Shown: one piece after another, positions 33,834 to 36,221 of the stretch
Layout of the letters: the number at the start of each line of letters is the position of its first letter
Numbering within the stretch: position 1 is the stretch's first letter
Assembly: GCA_029006735.1 (NCBI GenBank)
Contig: JAQXGN010000016.1
Location: forward strand, 1-36,221
From: Caryophanales bacterium
GTDB lineage: Bacteria; Bacillota_I; Bacilli_A; RFN20; CAG-449
Direction: 5' to 3'
Length of the DNA: 36,221 nt
The notes under the pieces: model-generated
The model's input: only the letters and a program-made list of their open reading frames with translations
Database searches by the model: none
What the model was told of the DNA's origin: nothing
Position numbers and translations under genes: made by a program

Positions 33834-35123
33834 TTAATCTAATGGGAATAATAAATTGAGAATAAATATATTTCCATCCACTTGATAATCAAATATTCCT
33901 TTATATTTTCCTGTAATATATTGAATACTTTTTAATCCAATACCATGATTTACTTTATCTTGTTTAGAAGTAACAATATTCTTACCGTTTAATAATAATG
34001 ATTCTTTGACAAAACTATTTTCAACATGAATTGTCAACATCTTTCCTTTTGAAGAAATACTAAACTTAATAAACCTCGAATCTTTTTCATCAACGTTTAA
34101 AACTGCTTCAAGAGCATTATTTAATGCATTACCTAATAGAGAGAATAAATCTGCTTTAGAAAATATATCTAATTTAGATTCATCTACCATCACAGAAAAA
34201 TAAACATTCTCTTCTAAGCATCTTAAGTTAGTTTCAATAACAACTGTTTGAAGAACCTCATTATTATATTGGAAAGTGTTATCATAGTTTTGAACTGCAT
34301 TCTTTAATTCCAATAAGAATTCTTTATTCTGTGGATCATTATCATATTTTTCAAAGATGTTTTTAACATCATGCAATTTCATATTAATGATTTTTAAACT
34401 CTCATCGCTTAATTTAGAATTCTTTTGATTAGATTCAATTATTTTTTCTAATGTTTTTTTATCACGAGCTAAAATATCTACATCAAAAATACCATATAGT
34501 GTGAATAAAAGAATAACACAAAGTAAGATTCCATATACCTTTACACTCTTAGTATCTTGTCGTTCTCCAAACATCATGTAACAACTTAATAAATAGACAA
34601 CAGAGAAAGATACAACCATCAAAATAACAAATAAAATATTATTTGTTCTTTCTGTCAATGCGGTCATTCTTTCATTCTTAGTTCTACGAGTAAATAAGAA
34701 ATATGATAGAACTAAGAGAATTATAAATAATGCATAAGCGATAATATTATTAACTACTGTAGGTAGATTAGAATCAAAAAAAGAAAGAATTAAGTAATAT
34801 AATCGATCATATAAATGCTGCATCAAATATCCAGATAGGCCAAAGAAAAATGCATATTTAATCCTTATTCTAAAGCATAAGAATAATCCAAAAAATATTA
34901 ATACAATAAATACTAAGAAATAAAGATTTAGCCACCCTAGTGTCATTGATCTCATTACACCTTTAGTATTCAAAAAAACTACTGCTAGAGCGTATATTAA
35001 AGAAAATGATATACATCTTATCCAAAAATACTTTCTTTTTGGCATATATATCACAAAAATAGATGTAAAAATAAATAATGCGATTGAAAATCGAAATATA
35101 GTAAAAAAGCTTAAAAATGTCAT
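33834..35123 (-). CDS. GHKL sensor histidine kinase, AgrC/HPK10-like
   Basis: 429 residues. Six or seven transmembrane helices fill residues 1-215, the architecture of peptide-sensing AgrC/BlpH/ComD kinases. The cytoplasmic part has the phospho-acceptor His251 in MKLHDVKNIF (family pattern: HD.KNH; here the second His is Ile), the N-box LLGNALNNALEAVL (Asn332) and the G-box HGIGLKSIQYITGKYKG. No separate D-box-type extension, as usual for this family. Overlaps the response regulator gene by 4 bases (ATGA). The ligand is unknown; no agrD/agrB-like genes lie in the window. Confidence 0.88.
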   Translation of the reverse strand: MTFLSFFTIFRFSIALFIFTSIFVIYMPKRKYFWIRCISFSLIYALAVVFLNTKGVMRSMTLGWLNLYFLVFIVLIFFGLFLCFRIRIKYAFFFGLSGYLMQHLYDRLYYLILSFFDSNLPTVVNNIIAYALFIILLVLSYFLFTRRTKNERMTALTERTNNILFVILMVVSFSVVYLLSCYMMFGERQDTKSVKVYGILLCVILLFTLYGIFDVDILARDKKTLEKIIESNQKNSKLSDESLKIINMKLHDVKNIFEKYDNDPQNKEFLLELKNAVQNYDNTFQYNNEVLQTVVIETNLRCLEENVYFSVMVDESKLDIFSKADLFSLLGNALNNALEAVLNVDEKDSRFIKFSISSKGKMLTIHVENSFVKESLLLNGKNIVTSKQDKVNHGIGLKSIQYITGKYKGIFDYQVDGNIFILNLLFPLD

Positions 35124-35827
35124 CTTAAATTCCCCAAATATGCATCTAGTTTTTCTAAGAATTCTTTCTTTTTATGACGAGAGAATAATAGATTATCTCC
35201 ATTCACTACGACTTGTGTTTTATCAAATTTTTCTACATAATTCATATTTACTAAATAACAATTATTGCATAAAGCAAAATGCGTATTACCTAGTTCTTCG
35301 GTGATTACATATAAAGGCCCTTTTACTTTAAAAGAATCTTTAATTGTATGAACAGTTAAATAACTACCATTAACTTCAATATAAGTAATGTCCATTATAT
35401 CAACAACAACGAACCCATCTTTTGTTTTTAATTTAATCTTTTTCTTCTTATATTTTTCTGAAACAGCAACAATTCTATCCATTTTCATTTCGAATGTTTT
35501 ATAATCAACTGGCTTAATAATATAATCCATTGCGTTAACTTCATAGCCTTTGATAACAAACTTTTTAAGATTAGATACAAATACAATAGTAACAAATGAA
35601 TCTTTTTCACGAATCAATTTAGCTAACGATAATCCATCTAAATGAGGCATATCAACATCAAGAAAAATAACATCATAATTAGAATCAAAGTCATCTAAAA
35701 AAGCAAGGCTACTATTAAAAACTGAAACGTGGCAAAAAATAGAATGTTCACTCTCGTATTTTTTGATAAAAGACTCTAAACAAGTTGACATTTCTAATTC
35801 ATCATCGACAACTGCTATTTTAATCAC
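35120..35827 (-). CDS. LytTR-family response regulator (AgrA-like)
   Basis: 235 residues, GTG start with TGGAGG 8 bases upstream. Receiver domain 1-120: acidic pair Asp8/Asp9, phospho-acceptor Asp57 (FLDVDMP), switch Ser85 and Lys105-Pro106. LytTR DNA-binding domain about 130-232 (IKLKTKDGFVVVDIMDITYIEVNG, FALCNNCYLVNMNYVEKFD, FSRHKKKEFLEKLDAYL). Partner of the overlapping GHKL kinase. Its leader carries a TATAAT promoter with a LytTR-box-like sequence over the -35, suggesting autoregulation. The surface GH3 operon next downstream is a possible second target. Confidence 0.92.
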   Translation of the reverse strand: MIKIAVVDDELEMSTCLESFIKKYESEHSIFCHVSVFNSSLAFLDDFDSNYDVIFLDVDMPHLDGLSLAKLIREKDSFVTIVFVSNLKKFVIKGYEVNAMDYIIKPVDYKTFEMKMDRIVAVSEKYKKKKIKLKTKDGFVVVDIMDITYIEVNGSYLTVHTIKDSFKVKGPLYVITEELGNTHFALCNNCYLVNMNYVEKFDKTQVVVNGDNLLFSRHKKKEFLEKLDAYLGNLR

Positions 35828-35954
35828 TTGAGTTCCTCCACAATTTATTTTTATTAAAATATTTAATAATCAATTTCAAAAAATTTTGATATCACTTATA
35901 AATATACCCCCCCTACCCGAAGAAAATCAAGGTTTAGAAGCTTATAGACCAAAA

Positions 35955-35984
35955 ATTATATTCTACAATTTAAAAAGTATACAA
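35955..35984 (-). promoter_or_regulatory. Promoter of the two-component operon
   Basis: Minus strand TTGTAT (35984-35979), 18-base spacer, perfect TATAAT (35960-35955). The -35 overlaps ACAGTTGTA, which resembles the AgrA/LytTR half-site (ACAGTTAAG type); a second similar word, ATAGTTGAT, starts 41 bases upstream. Leader of about 120 bases, including a G-rich run at 35907-35919. Confidence 0.5.
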
Positions 35985-36081
35985 CTGTCATTGATTATGA
36001 ATAAAGAAAAAAATAGAATTATCAACTATACATAAAGATTCATTTTATGGATACAAAAAAAAAAAATAGATGAGCCCATAG

Positions 36082-36221
36082 TGAACTTGTAAAGTATTCG
36101 TAGACACTTTATAAAAAAAGATTTAATTAAAGCCTAATTCAGTTCTATACTGGATTGGGCTTTTATAATTTAAAGCATAAGCTAATCGCTCATTATTAAA
36201 ATAATGAATGAATTTCTTAAC
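36082..36221 (-). mobile_element. 3' end of an IS3-family insertion sequence, inverted copy
   Basis: Exact reverse complement of 1-140, with the IS terminus (TGAACTTGTAAAG...) at 36082 facing inward. The element extends beyond the right edge. No truncation or base difference from the left copy is visible within the 140 bases. Confidence 0.85.
36123..36221 (-). CDS. IS3-family transposase (OrfB), C-terminal fragment
   Basis: The same 32-residue tail as at the left edge (HYFNNERLAYALNYKSP...), here on the minus strand and entering from the right edge. Only the last part of the integrase domain is in the window. Confidence 0.85.
   Translation of the reverse strand, partial: VKKFIHYFNNERLAYALNYKSPIQYRTELGFN

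Noticed and set aside
1-36221. Use of TGA as tryptophan (Mollicutes-type code)
   Set aside because: All conserved tryptophans checked are TGG and TGA ends several genes cleanly (for example at 6239 and 20117).
1-36221. Composite transposon carrying the whole window
   Set aside because: The cargo is mostly housekeeping genes (gatCAB, pcrA, asnS, tRNAs), which makes a mobile composite element unlikely; only IS ends are present.

Overview
The window is AT-rich, uses the standard genetic code (TGA works as a stop, for example for the gene ending at 6239) and has strong AGGAGG-type ribosome binding sites. Together with GatCAB, PcrA, an AgrC/LytTR-type two-component system and lipoprotein/collagen-like surface proteins, this points to a low-GC Bacillota. 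A gut-dwelling Bacilli/Erysipelotrichia-type organism is my inference; no rRNA is present to place it. Both ends of the window carry the same 140 bp in inverted orientation, the 3' end of an IS3-family insertion sequence, so the window is a segment lying between two copies of that element.

Layout. 1-140: IS end. 233-6697 (minus): operon of a thioredoxin-like exported protein, pcrA, gatC, gatA, gatB and a DJ-1/PfpI protein. 6782-8899 (plus): three-gene operon of unknown membrane proteins, closed by a shared hairpin terminator. 8979-12492 (minus): asnS, an unknown membrane-anchored protein and galE. 12731-15363 (plus): a secreted Ig-like-repeat protein and the rRNA methyltransferase RlmA. 15433-16567 (minus): an XRE regulator overlapping an acidic repeat protein. 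16655-22148 (minus): aldose 1-epimerase, then a separate operon rluC-like / two unknowns / phosphoglucomutase. 22256-22686: tRNA-Ser(GGA) on plus and tRNA-Gly(CCC) on minus, each with its own promoter and terminator. 22730-24110 (minus): YbaK-type deacylase and a YhcC-type radical SAM protein. 24194-25309 (plus): a SAM-binding protein, possibly leaderless. 25352-33386 (minus): surface glycosidase operon. 33834-35827 (minus): LytTR response regulator and GHKL histidine kinase. 36082-36221: inverted IS end.

How the genes work together. The housekeeping blocks cover translation (GatCAB, AsnS, RlmA, RluC-like, YbaK, two tRNAs), repair (PcrA) and hexose/UDP-sugar conversion (GalE, GalM, phosphoglucomutase). 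The accessory block is 25352-35827. Two GH3 glycosidases with the swapped domain order (C-domain before the catalytic barrel) flank a lipoprotein with a CBM-like domain. All three are predicted to be tethered outside the cell, one on a collagen-like stalk. An extended -10 promoter and a near-consensus CcpA (cre) site lie upstream, and an AgrC/AgrA-like two-component system sits immediately upstream on the same strand. No transporter and no signal-peptide gene accompany it in the window. I read it as a surface saccharide-degrading system under carbon control, possibly signal-responsive; substrate and regulator-target link are unproven.

Other points of interest are the XRE/repeat-protein pair, which seem to share the same roughly 28-residue helical repeat, and several conserved-looking unknowns embedded in housekeeping operons. 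I see no CRISPR array, rRNA, prophage or replication origin.
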